Of a stretch of 64,000 nt of DNA, positions 29,152 to 37,159 are shown in pieces (position 1 is the stretch's first letter; every line of letters begins with the position of its first letter). The notes under the pieces were generated by a model that made no database searches, was not told where the DNA came from, and was given only the letters and a program-made list of their open reading frames with translations. This DNA is from Methylibium sp. Root1272 (GTDB lineage Bacteria > Pseudomonadota > Gammaproteobacteria > Burkholderiales > Burkholderiaceae_C): the NCBI RefSeq assembly GCF_001425905.1, contig NZ_LMDY01000012.1:559734-623733 (forward strand), read 5' to 3'. Made by a program: the position numbers and the translations under genes.

Positions 29152-30677
29152 TGCGAAGGGCCCTTGAGCGTTCGATCCGCTTCAAGTTCGCGATCGCGGT
29201 GCTGGCGTCGACCTTCGCGGCGCTGGCCGTGGCCGGGGCGGCACTCGTCTTCTACGACCTGCGCAGCCACAAGAAGCAGGGCATGGACGATCTGCTTACG
29301 CAGGCGGAGATCCTGGCGCGCGCAAGCGCTCCGGCGCTGGCATTCGACGACCCCAAGTCGGCCAACGAAAACCTGGCTCTCCTCAAGGCCAAGCCGAAGA
29401 TCTTCTCCGGAGCGATCTACAACGCACGAGGAAGGCTGGTGGCTCGCTACCAGAGCCCTGCGCGTGCGGGTGCGGCGGCGCTGCCCGATCTGCCGGGCGC
29501 CGACGGCGCGCAGGTGCAGGGGGATGACCTGATCGTCTTCAGGCGGATCGTCGAAGGCAACGAGATCCTGGGCACGGTCTATCTGCGAGCCGATTACGAC
29601 CTGAAGGCGCGGCTGAAGGACTACCTCGGCATTCTTGGTGCCGTCATGGGTCTGAGTCTCCTCGTGGCGGGCGCCGTGTCTGCCTGGCTGCAATCGGCGT
29701 TGACGCAACCCATCCTCGCGGTGACTGCCGTCGCGAGGCAGGTCATGGAGAAGCGAGATTTTTCGTTGCGGGTCCAGAAGACGACGCAAGACGAGATCGG
29801 CGTGCTGGTCGACGCCTTCAACGACATGCTGGCCGAAGTCGGCCAGCGATCCGAGGCCTTGGAGGTCTCAAACCGATCGCTGGCGCACGAGGTTTCGGAG
29901 CGGCAGCGCGCCGACGAGGATCTGCGCAAACTGAACATCGAACTCGAGCAGCGCGTGGCCGAGCGCACCGATCAGCTTCAGACGGCGAACAAAGAGCTCG
30001 AGAGCTTCAGCTACTCGGTCTCGCACGACCTGCGTGCGCCGCTGCGGGGCATCGTGGGTTTTGCCGAAGCCGTGATCGACGATCACCGCGCCGAACTCTC
30101 GGACGAGGCGCTGCGCAAGATCGGTATCGTCCAGCACGAGGGCCGTCGCATGAGCGGGCTGATCGACGACCTGCTCGCCTTCTCTCGCCTGGGCCGAAAG
30201 GCCATGCAAGTGAGCGACCTCAACATGACGGCTCTCGTGAACGCGACCTGGGACGGTCTCGGGTCGCCTGGCACGACCGACAGGATCGAACTGCAGGTCG
30301 GCAACCTGCCTCCCGTGAAGGGTGACCGTGTGCTGCTCGGGCAGGTGTGGGTGAACCTGCTGTCCAATGCACTCAAGTTCAGTGCGAAGCAGGAGAAGCC
30401 GAAGATCTCCGTCAGTGCCATTACCGACGACAAGGAGCACATTTACTTCGTGCGAGACAACGGGGCAGGCTTCAACCCGAAGTACCAGTCGAAGCTGTTC
30501 GGCGTGTTCCAGCGGCTGCACGATGCGAGCGAGTTTCCGGGGACGGGCGTCGGGCTGGCGCTGGTGCAGCGTATCGTTACTCGCCACGGCGGGCGGGTCT
30601 GGGCCGAAGGGACTCCGAACGCCGGCGCGACCTTCTACTTCAGCCTTCCACGGGAGCCGAACGATGGAACTGTTTGA
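29151..30677 (+). CDS. Membrane sensor histidine kinase
   Basis: The 508-residue protein has TM1 at about 12-33, a periplasmic CHASE8-like sensor (35-150), TM2 (160-182) and HAMP (185-235). A coiled coil follows, then the kinase core: SVSHDLRAPLRGIVGFAEAV (phospho-His), NLLSNALKFS (N box), VRDNGAGF (G1) and GTGVGLALVQRI (G2). The fold resembles phytochrome-type two-component kinases that signal to single-domain regulators. Start ATG 29151 overlaps the YfiR stop. Its 3' end overlaps the response-regulator gene by 14 bp. Confidence 0.92.
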   Translation: MRRALERSIRFKFAIAVLASTFAALAVAGAALVFYDLRSHKKQGMDDLLTQAEILARASAPALAFDDPKSANENLALLKAKPKIFSGAIYNARGRLVARYQSPARAGAAALPDLPGADGAQVQGDDLIVFRRIVEGNEILGTVYLRADYDLKARLKDYLGILGAVMGLSLLVAGAVSAWLQSALTQPILAVTAVARQVMEKRDFSLRVQKTTQDEIGVLVDAFNDMLAEVGQRSEALEVSNRSLAHEVSERQRADEDLRKLNIELEQRVAERTDQLQTANKELESFSYSVSHDLRAPLRGIVGFAEAVIDDHRAELSDEALRKIGIVQHEGRRMSGLIDDLLAFSRLGRKAMQVSDLNMTALVNATWDGLGSPGTTDRIELQVGNLPPVKGDRVLLGQVWVNLLSNALKFSAKQEKPKISVSAITDDKEHIYFVRDNGAGFNPKYQSKLFGVFQRLHDASEFPGTGVGLALVQRIVTRHGGRVWAEGTPNAGATFYFSLPREPNDGTV

Positions 30678-31101
30678 GCAAGTCGAGATCCTGCTGGTCG
30701 AAGATAACGACCACGACGCGGAGCTCACGATGCGTGGACTCAAGAAGGGCGGACTCGCCAATCGTGTGATGTGGGTCAAGAATGGTGAGCTTGCACTTGA
30801 CTATCTCTTCCGGCGTGGAATCTACAAGGACCGTGACGATGCCTCTCCGAGGCTGGTCCTTCTTGATCTGAAAATGCCAGGAATGGATGGAATCGAAGTG
30901 CTCAGAGCCGTCAAAGCTGATGAAAGAACTCGACGTATTCCGATCGTCGTGATGACCTCCTCGCAGGAGGAATCGGATGTTGAGAGTAGCTACGATCTCG
31001 GCGTCAACAGCTATGTCGTGAAGCCTGTAGATTTCGGCTCCGTCGCTGACGTTGTTCACCAGGCGGGCTACTACTGGCTGGCTATCAATCGGACGCCCTG
31101 A
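30664..31101 (+). CDS. Single-domain response regulator (Rcp1-like)
   Basis: The 145-residue protein is a stand-alone receiver: EILLVEDNDHDAELTMRGLK (acid pocket), RLVLLDLKMPGMDG (phospho-Asp), VVMTSSQEESD and YVVKPVDFG (Lys). It has no output domain, so it relays phosphate or binds a partner. The long alpha4-beta5 region is of the type that pairs with bacteriophytochrome-like kinases. It is the last gene of the operon. Confidence 0.93.
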   Translation: MELFEQVEILLVEDNDHDAELTMRGLKKGGLANRVMWVKNGELALDYLFRRGIYKDRDDASPRLVLLDLKMPGMDGIEVLRAVKADERTRRIPIVVMTSSQEESDVESSYDLGVNSYVVKPVDFGSVADVVHQAGYYWLAINRTP

Positions 31102-31214
31102 CCGTCGGATTGATGCGTCGAGGGCGATGTTCTGCGCTCCACACCACCATGAACATCGGGTTGCCTTTTGCCAACTTCATAACCTGCCGCCCAGTGCCCC
31201 GTGGCGTGGCCAGT

Positions 31215-31523
31215 TCAGCAACCGCCGTAGTTCTTCTTACCGCTTTTGGTGATCGTGTAGGTGCCGCCACGCGCGCCCACATAGCAAGTCGGGCTCGTCG
31301 GAGAGGGGGCCGGCGCTGCAGGCCTTTGCGCCGGAGCGGCAGATTGCATTGGGACGGCGCTGCGCTGCGGCGTTGCAACTGCCGGGGGACGGTGGCAGTG
31401 GTAATCACCCGTCTTGCGATTCGTGTGACAGCCCTCGGCGTTCAGCCCGCCGCCGTGGGCGTGAGCCGACGCACCTGCAACAACGAGGAGACTCGAGAGA
31501 ACAATCCGGCGGTGCATATCCAT
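31215..31523 (-). CDS. YHYH-domain-like periplasmic protein
   Basis: The 102-residue protein (ATG 31523) has a signal peptide (RRIVLSSLLVVAGASAHA) and an HGGGLNAEGCHTNRKTGDYH then CHR motif, as in YHYH proteins, with several possible metal-binding His and Cys. A Pro/Ala-rich linker and a short CYVGARGGTYTITKSGKKNY domain ending in GGC close it. Function is unknown. Confidence 0.7.
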   Translation of the reverse strand: MDMHRRIVLSSLLVVAGASAHAHGGGLNAEGCHTNRKTGDYHCHRPPAVATPQRSAVPMQSAAPAQRPAAPAPSPTSPTCYVGARGGTYTITKSGKKNYGGC

Positions 31524-31651
31524 GTCAATTAAGTAGCCCAACGCGTGCGCTTCGCCTTGAGCGACCCGGTGTGCGACCGCGCCTATCGGATGACGCGATG
31601 TGGACAGCAGAGTGCCATCAGCAAGAAGTCGAGTGACTGGTATTTCAACGG

Positions 31652-32338
31652 CTAGTGAAGCTGCCGCGCCGTACGAGCCAGCGCCGTTCGCCACGACGAG
31701 ATCCTGCTGCGGACCGGCGACAGCGGCACCGCATCAACCCGCGGCCAGATAGAAGATTGGTCGAAGCTGAAGACGGGTTGCAGGTCATCGCGGTGTGACA
31801 GCGTGACAAGCAACGGGGTGATGCAATCCAAAACCAGTGGGTCGATGAGCGGCCACTGGGCAACAACCACCATATGCGGTACTGGAGCCGCAGGGCGGTC
31901 CACGCGGCTGTGGCGTGCATACAGTAGCCGAACCCCGTTTTGTGGGCCGCCGCTCGCCAGCAGCAGGAAAAACTTGGTGATCGCAAAGTCCTCGCAGTCC
32001 CCAGCCCCGCGGGCCAGCGTTTCACAGGGTGTTGACCAAATATCACCGCCAGGCGCTGACAACGGATCCGGCACGTACTCGACCCGCTGATTGACTGCGA
32101 TGTTGATGAACGCGACGCGCTGCTTGATTTCCAAGGCACGCGCCGCGAGCGCGAGCGCTTCGAATTCGTGCCTCGCCCGCCGTAGATTGCTAGCTGGGAC
32201 CTCGCTATCTAGAGGCGCAGCGGCGGTTCTGGAGATCGCTGCAGACAAGCATGCCGCCGCGCAATGGCTAACGAAGCCACGCCGACTACAGCGCACGGGG
32301 CCGCGCGGACCGGCAGGCGGATACGGCAAGGCATACAC
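31652..32338 (-). CDS. Transglutaminase-like cysteine peptidase (BTLCP family)
   Basis: The 228-residue protein starts with GTG 32338, six bases after GGGAGG, and has a likely signal peptide (RRGFVSHCAAACLSAAIS). The catalytic Cys lies in ARGAGDCEDFAITKFFLLLA, the His in PHMVVVAQWP and the Asp in LVLDCITP. The family includes LapG, a periplasmic protease under c-di-GMP control; the c-di-GMP operon 550 bp away makes a functional link possible but unproven. It is convergent with that operon. Confidence 0.85.
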   Translation of the reverse strand: MYALPYPPAGPRGPVRCSRRGFVSHCAAACLSAAISRTAAAPLDSEVPASNLRRARHEFEALALAARALEIKQRVAFINIAVNQRVEYVPDPLSAPGGDIWSTPCETLARGAGDCEDFAITKFFLLLASGGPQNGVRLLYARHSRVDRPAAPVPHMVVVAQWPLIDPLVLDCITPLLVTLSHRDDLQPVFSFDQSSIWPRVDAVPLSPVRSRISSWRTALARTARQLH

Positions 32339-32576
32339 GAGGCCCTCCCTGTCGCCGACGCCTCGAGTCGCGAGCAAGACCGCCAAGACACGGGCATCAG
32401 ACCCAGCCAGTGTCTGCTTCTCAAATCGCCTTGTCTCCTGTAAAGCCTTGCTAGGTCGAAACCCGAACTCACCTCGGTTGTAACAGCCATATCCTTTGAA
32501 CTCTGGCAAGCAACCAGACGCATCGCACCCTCACCTATCAATCAACAGGCAATGCATCCACCACAGGGAGACCACT

Positions 32577-32906
32577 ATGGCGGGCTACTACGCACTCAAG
32601 CGCTCCGGCACCCAATTCATGTTCAACCTCAAGGCTGGCAATCACGAGTCGATCCTGACGAGCGAACGGTATGCGACCAAGCAGGCCGCAGAGACCGGCA
32701 TCGCTTCCGTCAAGTCCAATTCAGCGTCGGACGCTAGGTATACGCGCAAGACCTCGACGAGCCAGCAACCCTACTTCGTGCTCACGGCGTCGAACGGCCA
32801 GACCATCGGGGCGAGCGAGATGTATTCATCTGCCGCCGCGATGGAGGGTGGCATCGCATCGTGCAAGGCGAATGGTCCGACTGCACCGACCAAGGACGAA
32901 ACCTAG
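32577..32906 (+). CDS. YegP family protein (DUF1508 repeats)
   Basis: The 109-residue protein consists of two DUF1508 repeats: QFMFNLKAGNHESILTSERY then KQAAETGIASVKSN, and PYFVLTASNGQTIGASEMYS then AAMEGGIASCKANG. YegP-like proteins are small and soluble, of unknown function. GGGAG precedes ATG 32577. It stands alone between a minus-strand peptidase and the degraded end of an SRAP gene. Confidence 0.88.
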   Translation: MAGYYALKRSGTQFMFNLKAGNHESILTSERYATKQAAETGIASVKSNSASDARYTRKTSTSQQPYFVLTASNGQTIGASEMYSSAAAMEGGIASCKANGPTAPTKDET

Positions 32907-33184
32907 CCAGGCGTCATCGATCCTCTGGTGGGTCGCGCGCTCACCCGATTCGACGCCGCTACTGTCGCACCGAACGGCGCTCGCGTGCCGTTTAGTCCTC
33001 AGTCCCGTTCGCTATGGGCGTGCAGTTCAATAGCATTGCCTTTCAGGATTTGCCCTTGCCGTGGAATTAGCATTTAAGGTGCTCATTTTGATCGATTCCG
33101 AACCAGGGCTCTGCCCGTAGGGATCGCTGGCCCCGCGCGTGCGATGGTTGACGCCGAGCGACGGCCTTTGCTCTCGGGCCTGAT

Positions 33185-33988
33185 CTACACGATGCAGCGG
33201 TCGTGCCCCGCCGCGGCCACCTCGGGCGGTGGTTCGTCCGTGATCGCCGCAAAGCTCAGCAGGTCCGGCTCGTCCTTGCTGGTCCAGCGTGACCACAGAC
33301 AGGCCACCAGCATCGGTTCCCGATCATCGGGGGTGAACTGGAGCACCACGTCCTTGCCGTCTCGGTCGACGTGCTCATAGAAGGTCTTCACGATCAGCAG
33401 CCCATGGGTGTGGCCGAACTGGCCCTTCCAGTAGCCTTCGAGGCTGTTCCTGCGGGCGTTGTAGGTGCCGGGGAACTTCTGGTCGTAGAACACCGGCTTG
33501 CCGGCCGGGCGGCACTGGTAGCGCATGGACTTGACCACGAGCTTGCCGTCCTCCGCGACGACCACTGGAGCGTAGACGCCGGGGAAGATCCGCGCGTCCC
33601 GGTCCTTGGGCTCGTGCCGTTTCAGATCCTGCAGCTTGCCCAGCATCGCATCCACCTTGTTGGAAGCGATGCGCTTGCTCTCGACGGCGGCCTTGGTCTC
33701 CTTGACCGCCAGCTTGCACTCGGCGTCTGCCAGCCGGGTGCGCTGCTTGAACAGTTCCTGCTCGTACTCGACAGTCAGCTCTGCGGCTCGCAAATCGATC
33801 AGCCGCTTGAGGTCCCGCTCGCCCTCAGTCTGCGGGTCGGTGAACAGCAGGTCCATCAGCTTCGGGATCTTGCGTCGGTCCTTGAAGGAGAAGCCGTACA
33901 GCTCGGCGAACTCCTCTATGGACATCTCGGCGCCCCAGTGTCGGACGTACTGCTTGTAGCTGTCGATGATCTGGGCCGAGTAGCACAT
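33185..33988 (-). CDS. SRAP (YedK/HMCES-like) abasic-site protein with coiled-coil insertion, C-terminally shortened copy
   Basis: The 267-residue protein begins MCYSAQ, exposing Cys2 after Met removal, the nucleophile SRAP proteins use to bind abasic DNA. Other catalytic residues are visible: Asn in TYNARRNSLEGYWKGQ, Glu in KTFYEHVDR and His in AAGHDRCIV. A charged coiled coil of about 60 residues (ERDLKRLIDLRAAELTVEYE onward) is inserted after residue 55, unlike E. coli YedK. The full-length paralogue at 62033-62953 continues QIKPENVGAWL; here CAG has become TAG and the following sequence is frameshifted, removing about 39 residues. The SRAP core is kept. Confidence 0.82.
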   Translation of the reverse strand: MCYSAQIIDSYKQYVRHWGAEMSIEEFAELYGFSFKDRRKIPKLMDLLFTDPQTEGERDLKRLIDLRAAELTVEYEQELFKQRTRLADAECKLAVKETKAAVESKRIASNKVDAMLGKLQDLKRHEPKDRDARIFPGVYAPVVVAEDGKLVVKSMRYQCRPAGKPVFYDQKFPGTYNARRNSLEGYWKGQFGHTHGLLIVKTFYEHVDRDGKDVVLQFTPDDREPMLVACLWSRWTSKDEPDLLSFAAITDEPPPEVAAAGHDRCIV

Positions 33989-34203
33989 GGCGCCATCCTA
34001 TCGCCGTGGCATTCGCAGATCGGCTGCTCCGCATGCCAGCGGTCGGACTCCACTAGGGCGACGACGGTCGGGTCCAGATGCCCGTGTGTCTGGTACAGCT
34101 TCAGGCCGCGCTGACTGAACTCACCAGCGACCTTGAAGCCGTCCGTCAGCAGCGAGTACTCGGTCGCGAAGTCCTCGGCCCATACGCTCTGCAACTTGTT
34201 CAT
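33916..34203 (-). CDS. Small protein of unknown function, SVWAE family copy 1
   Basis: The 95-residue protein starts MNKLQSVWAEDFATEYSLLT and includes QRGLKLYQTHGHLDPTVVAL. The same pattern (SAWAEMFARYYLHL, RGRLLYSAHRHLNPMTVAAA) is in the 34623-34925 protein, so they are paralogues. It lies directly upstream of the SRAP gene and overlaps it by 73 bp. The part after about residue 65 reads like out-of-frame sequence, so the true end may have been lost. No known family recognised. Confidence 0.55.
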   Translation of the reverse strand: MNKLQSVWAEDFATEYSLLTDGFKVAGEFSQRGLKLYQTHGHLDPTVVALVESDRWHAEQPICECHGDRMAPCATRPRSSTATSSTSDTGAPRCP

Positions 34204-34369
34204 GGCTGATTCTGTCGATCATGGAGCACGCCGTGGAAGCCAAGCTGCCATCAATTGACATACGTCAACGCCCAGGCGTCCATAGATCATGTGGGGCCTT
34301 CACATTGCCAGCGCTGCATCACATTACGCTGCCTGTCAGCCTCACGTTGAGGCAGCAGAGGCGGATGCG

Positions 34370-34642
34370 ATGTTCACCAAGCGGCGGCTCAGCAGTGCGG
34401 GTTACCTGACTCTTCAACGGCAGTGCCAGGCCTGTGGCTTTGCCGTTGGGGCGGTGGTTGCCCTGGCGCTGACGTACTTCGCAGCTTGGATGCCTAAGCC
34501 GGCGGTTCAGTTCACGTCGTGGCTGATCTCGGTCGCGGTGGTGGGAACCATCGGATCGATCGCTGGTTGCTACTTGGCCGACTTCCTGGCCGATGATGAG
34601 ACGATGATCACTCCGCCGGTGGTCAGCGAGCCCGCAGACTGA
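34370..34642 (+). CDS. Small two-helix membrane protein, copy 2
   Basis: The 90-residue protein starts MFTKRRLSSAGYLTLQRQCQ, then has two hydrophobic helices and an acidic tail ending SEPAD. It matches the 21059-21331 protein across its whole length. It lies between the two SVWAE-family genes in the SOS locus. Function unknown. Confidence 0.75.
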   Translation: MFTKRRLSSAGYLTLQRQCQACGFAVGAVVALALTYFAAWMPKPAVQFTSWLISVAVVGTIGSIAGCYLADFLADDETMITPPVVSEPAD

Positions 34643-34925
34643 TGCGCGTCGATCTGGTCGGCGGCCGTGCGTGGGTCACCACGCCGTAGCGGCTCTCCGC
34701 AGCGGCCACGGTCATCGGATTCAGGTGACGGTGCGCCGAGTACAGCAGCCGGCCACGGGCCACCAAGTCAACCCATCGGCCAGCGCCTGCGAGGTGCAGG
34801 TAGTATCGGGCGAACATCTCGGCCCAGGCTGAGCGATCTAGGAAGTCCACCGGGCCATTCTGCAGATGGCGCAGAGCGGCGCCATCCCCAAAGGGTGTGC
34901 GACTGTGCTCGTGACCATAGAGCAT
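34623..34925 (-). CDS. Small protein of unknown function, SVWAE family copy 2, divergent from umuD
   Basis: The 100-residue protein (ATG 34925) contains SAWAEMFARYYLHLAGAGRW and RGRLLYSAHRHLNPMTVAAA, related to the 33916-34203 protein. It reads away from the SOS box at 34960-34979, which lies 35 bases upstream, so this box could control both it and umuD. Its 3' end overlaps the membrane protein gene by 20 bp. No known family recognised. Confidence 0.6.
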   Translation of the reverse strand: MLYGHEHSRTPFGDGAALRHLQNGPVDFLDRSAWAEMFARYYLHLAGAGRWVDLVARGRLLYSAHRHLNPMTVAAAESRYGVVTHARPPTRSTRISLRAR

Positions 34926-34959
34926 GGGTGACGGCGTCCCTCGTTGTGCGTGCGGTATA

Positions 34960-34979
34960 TACTGTATGTACATACAGTA
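34960..34979. promoter_or_regulatory. LexA (SOS) box, perfect palindrome
   Basis: TACTGTATGTACATACAGTA is a complete 20-base palindrome matching the LexA consensus. It sits between the divergent SVWAE-family gene and umuD and can serve both. Confidence 0.93.
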
Positions 34980-35011
34980 CGCACCTCCCCGGCAGCCTGC
35001 GCGCCCAGGCC

Positions 35012-35386
35012 GTGCACGGCAGCGTCCAGGCCGGCTTCGCCTCACCGGCCGAGGACCACGCCGCCAAGCGCATCGACGTGCTCGAGCACCTGGTCAAGCA
35101 CCCCCAGGCCACCTTCCAGATGAAGGTGCGCGGCGAATCGATGCGCGACGCCGGCATCGCCGACGGCGACATGCTGATCGTCGACCGTGCCATCCCCCCG
35201 CGCTCCGGCCACGTCGTCGTCGCCGTCGTCGACAGCGAGTTCACCGTCAAGACCTACTGGAAGCGGGCCGGCCGGGTCAAGCTCAAGGCCGCCAACCCCA
35301 CCTATCCCGACATCGAGCCCAAGGACGGCCAGACCGTCGAAGTCTGGGGTGTCGTGGTCGCCACCATCAAGCGCATGCCCCTGTGA
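35012..35386 (+). CDS. umuD: UmuD-like translesion synthesis regulator/subunit
   Basis: The protein has about 124 residues from GTG 35012. It shows the self-cleavage Ala-Gly in QAGFASPAEDHAAKRIDVLE, the nucleophilic Ser in KVRGESMRDAGIADGDMLIV and the general-base Lys in DSEFTVKTYWKR, all as in UmuD. RecA-driven cleavage gives the active form for pol V. The N-terminal arm before Ala-Gly is only about 8 residues, shorter than in E. coli (24), so the true start may be a rarer codon upstream, such as CTG 34997. It lies 32 bp after a perfect LexA box and 15 bp before umuC. Confidence 0.88.
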   Translation: MHGSVQAGFASPAEDHAAKRIDVLEHLVKHPQATFQMKVRGESMRDAGIADGDMLIVDRAIPPRSGHVVVAVVDSEFTVKTYWKRAGRVKLKAANPTYPDIEPKDGQTVEVWGVVVATIKRMPL

Positions 35387-35401
35387 GGCCGGACACCGAC
35401 C

Positions 35402-35794
35402 ATGGGCAGTCTCTACGCGCTGGTCGACGGCAACAACTTCTACGTCTCGTGCGAGCGCGTCTTCCGGCCTGACCTGGTCGGCCGCCCGGTGGTCGTGCTG
35501 TCGAACAACGACGGCTGCGCAGTGGCCCGCTCCAACGAGGCCAAGGCCCTGGGGGTGAGGATGGCCGTGCCGTGGTTCCAGATCCGCCACCTGGCCGAGT
35601 CCCACGGTCTGGTTGCCCTGTCGAGCAACTACGCCCTCTACGGCGACATGAGCGAGCGGATGATGTCCCTGGCCGCCGGCCTGGGGCCGGGCCAGGAGAT
35701 CTACAGCATCGACGAATCCTTCATCGACCTCAGCGGCGTGCGCGGCGAGTCGGTTGAAAAGATGCTCCACGCTGCATGCGGGGGCGAACTCTAG
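35402..35794 (+). pseudogene. umuC: umuC 5' fragment (DNA polymerase V subunit), truncated
   Basis: The first 117 or so residues are a good UmuC N-terminus: YALVDGNNFYVSCERVF (metal Asp), VVVLSNNDGCAVARSNEAKA and IYSIDESFIDLSGVRGE (catalytic Asp-Glu). The similarity stops at about 35755, after which 12 unrelated codons lead to a stop. UmuC normally has about 420 residues. The missing C-terminal part is found about 12.4 kb downstream (48120-48811). No functional polymerase can be made from this fragment. Confidence 0.9.
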
Positions 35795-35930
35795 GCGAAT
35801 AACGCTTGGTGAGAAGTGGCTTGTCGCCGCGCAGACGAAGACCGCGAGATCCCGTCCGGGATGGCAACCAGCTAGCGATCTCGGGCGGCTTCGGTGAAAT
35901 CCCTAATGCTGCTCAGATTGCGGGCGCATA

Positions 35931-35970
35931 TGATCATCAATGATCGTTATTGAACGTATGTGATCGTTTT
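35931..35970. promoter_or_regulatory. 10-bp-phased operator array before the ABC importer operon
   Basis: Four consecutive 10-bp units begin TGATCATCAA, TGATCGTTAT, TGAACGTATG and TGATCGTTTT. The phase puts the GATC/GAAC tetramers on one DNA face. The same unit recurs before the porin gene at the other end of the cluster. It is the likely binding site of the cluster's DeoR-type regulator. Confidence 0.7.
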
Positions 35971-35998
35971 AGGGCACCAGAGTTGATCAAGGACCACC

Positions 35999-37159
35999 GT
36001 GGCAAGCATCGCGATCGAAAAAGTCAAACGCAGCTATGGCGCGACCGCCGTGCTGAAGGAAGTCAATCTGAACGTGGCGGATGGCGAGTTCATCTCCTTG
36101 CTCGGTCCCTCTGGTTGCGGCAAGTCGACGCTGTTGCGGTTGATCGCGGGTCTCGACTTTCCTGACCAGGGAAAGATTTTGCTGGATGACAAGGACATCA
36201 CTGGTCTGGCGGCGCGCGCGCGAGATATCGCGATGGTTTTCCAGAACTATGCGCTTTACCCGCACATGACCACGGAACAGAACATCGCTGTCCCGTTGGA
36301 GCAGCGTCAGCTCTCGAGCGCCCAGCGTCTCCCCGTGATTGGGCAGTTGTTCCCCGAGGCACGTCGGATCAAGCAGGGCATTGCCGAACAAGTCCGAAGG
36401 GCCGCAGCAGCCACATCGATCGAGCACCTTCTGGATCGACGGCCGTCTCAGCTTTCCGGCGGTCAACGGCAGCGCGTCGCGCTGGCACGGGCGATCGTTC
36501 GCAACCCCAAGGCCTTCCTATTCGACGAGCCGCTTTCCAACCTGGATGCGCACCTGCGCGTTCAGGTTCGGGACGAGATCGCTTCGCTCCATCAGAAGCT
36601 GGGCACGACATTTATCTACGTGACCCACGATCAGGAGGAGGCGATGGCCTTGTCCGATCGGATCGCCTTGATGAAGGACGGCGCGATCCTGCAGATCGCG
36701 ACGCCTGAAGAACTCTACTCGCGGCCTGCCTCCGTCGACGTAGCCATGTTCATCGGCCAGCCGCAGATGAACTTGCTCGGTGGGCGGATTGACGGAGACG
36801 GGCAGCTGACCATCGAAGGCGTGCCCCAGCCGATCTGGATCAGCGGGCGGCGCAACGAAGACTGCCGCGTCGGGGTCCGACCCACGGAATTCACGGTGAC
36901 CACAGCCGCTCGGGCGTCTTCCATCCGGACAGTCATGCAGCAGCGCCAGTACATCGGCGGAGCAGAGCTGTGGAACTTGACAACGCCGTACGGGACGCCT
37001 GTCAAAGCGCATGTTCCCGATCGAATTGCCAAGGAGGCATCGAAGGAAATCTTCCTGAACGTTGGCGGCCAAGACGTGCACGTCTTCTCGAAAGACGGGC
37101 GCAGAGTTACCAGTGAGCTGGCGACTGCGGACGAACGGCCTCAGCCGGTGGTGGGCTAA
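35999..37159 (+). CDS. ABC importer ATPase (UgpC/MalK type)
   Basis: The 386-residue protein has Walker A GPSGCGKST, Q-loop VFQNYALYPHM, signature LSGGQRQRVALARAI, Walker B KAFLFDEP and switch VTHDQEEAM. The C-terminal TOBE-like regulatory domain occupies about residues 250-386. A roughly 35-residue insertion (QLSSAQRLPVIGQLFPEARR) before the signature is unusual for UgpC. It powers uptake by the two permeases that follow. GTG start; it is the first gene of the importer operon, 28 bp after the phased operator array. Confidence 0.93.
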   Translation: MASIAIEKVKRSYGATAVLKEVNLNVADGEFISLLGPSGCGKSTLLRLIAGLDFPDQGKILLDDKDITGLAARARDIAMVFQNYALYPHMTTEQNIAVPLEQRQLSSAQRLPVIGQLFPEARRIKQGIAEQVRRAAAATSIEHLLDRRPSQLSGGQRQRVALARAIVRNPKAFLFDEPLSNLDAHLRVQVRDEIASLHQKLGTTFIYVTHDQEEAMALSDRIALMKDGAILQIATPEELYSRPASVDVAMFIGQPQMNLLGGRIDGDGQLTIEGVPQPIWISGRRNEDCRVGVRPTEFTVTTAARASSIRTVMQQRQYIGGAELWNLTTPYGTPVKAHVPDRIAKEASKEIFLNVGGQDVHVFSKDGRRVTSELATADERPQPVVG

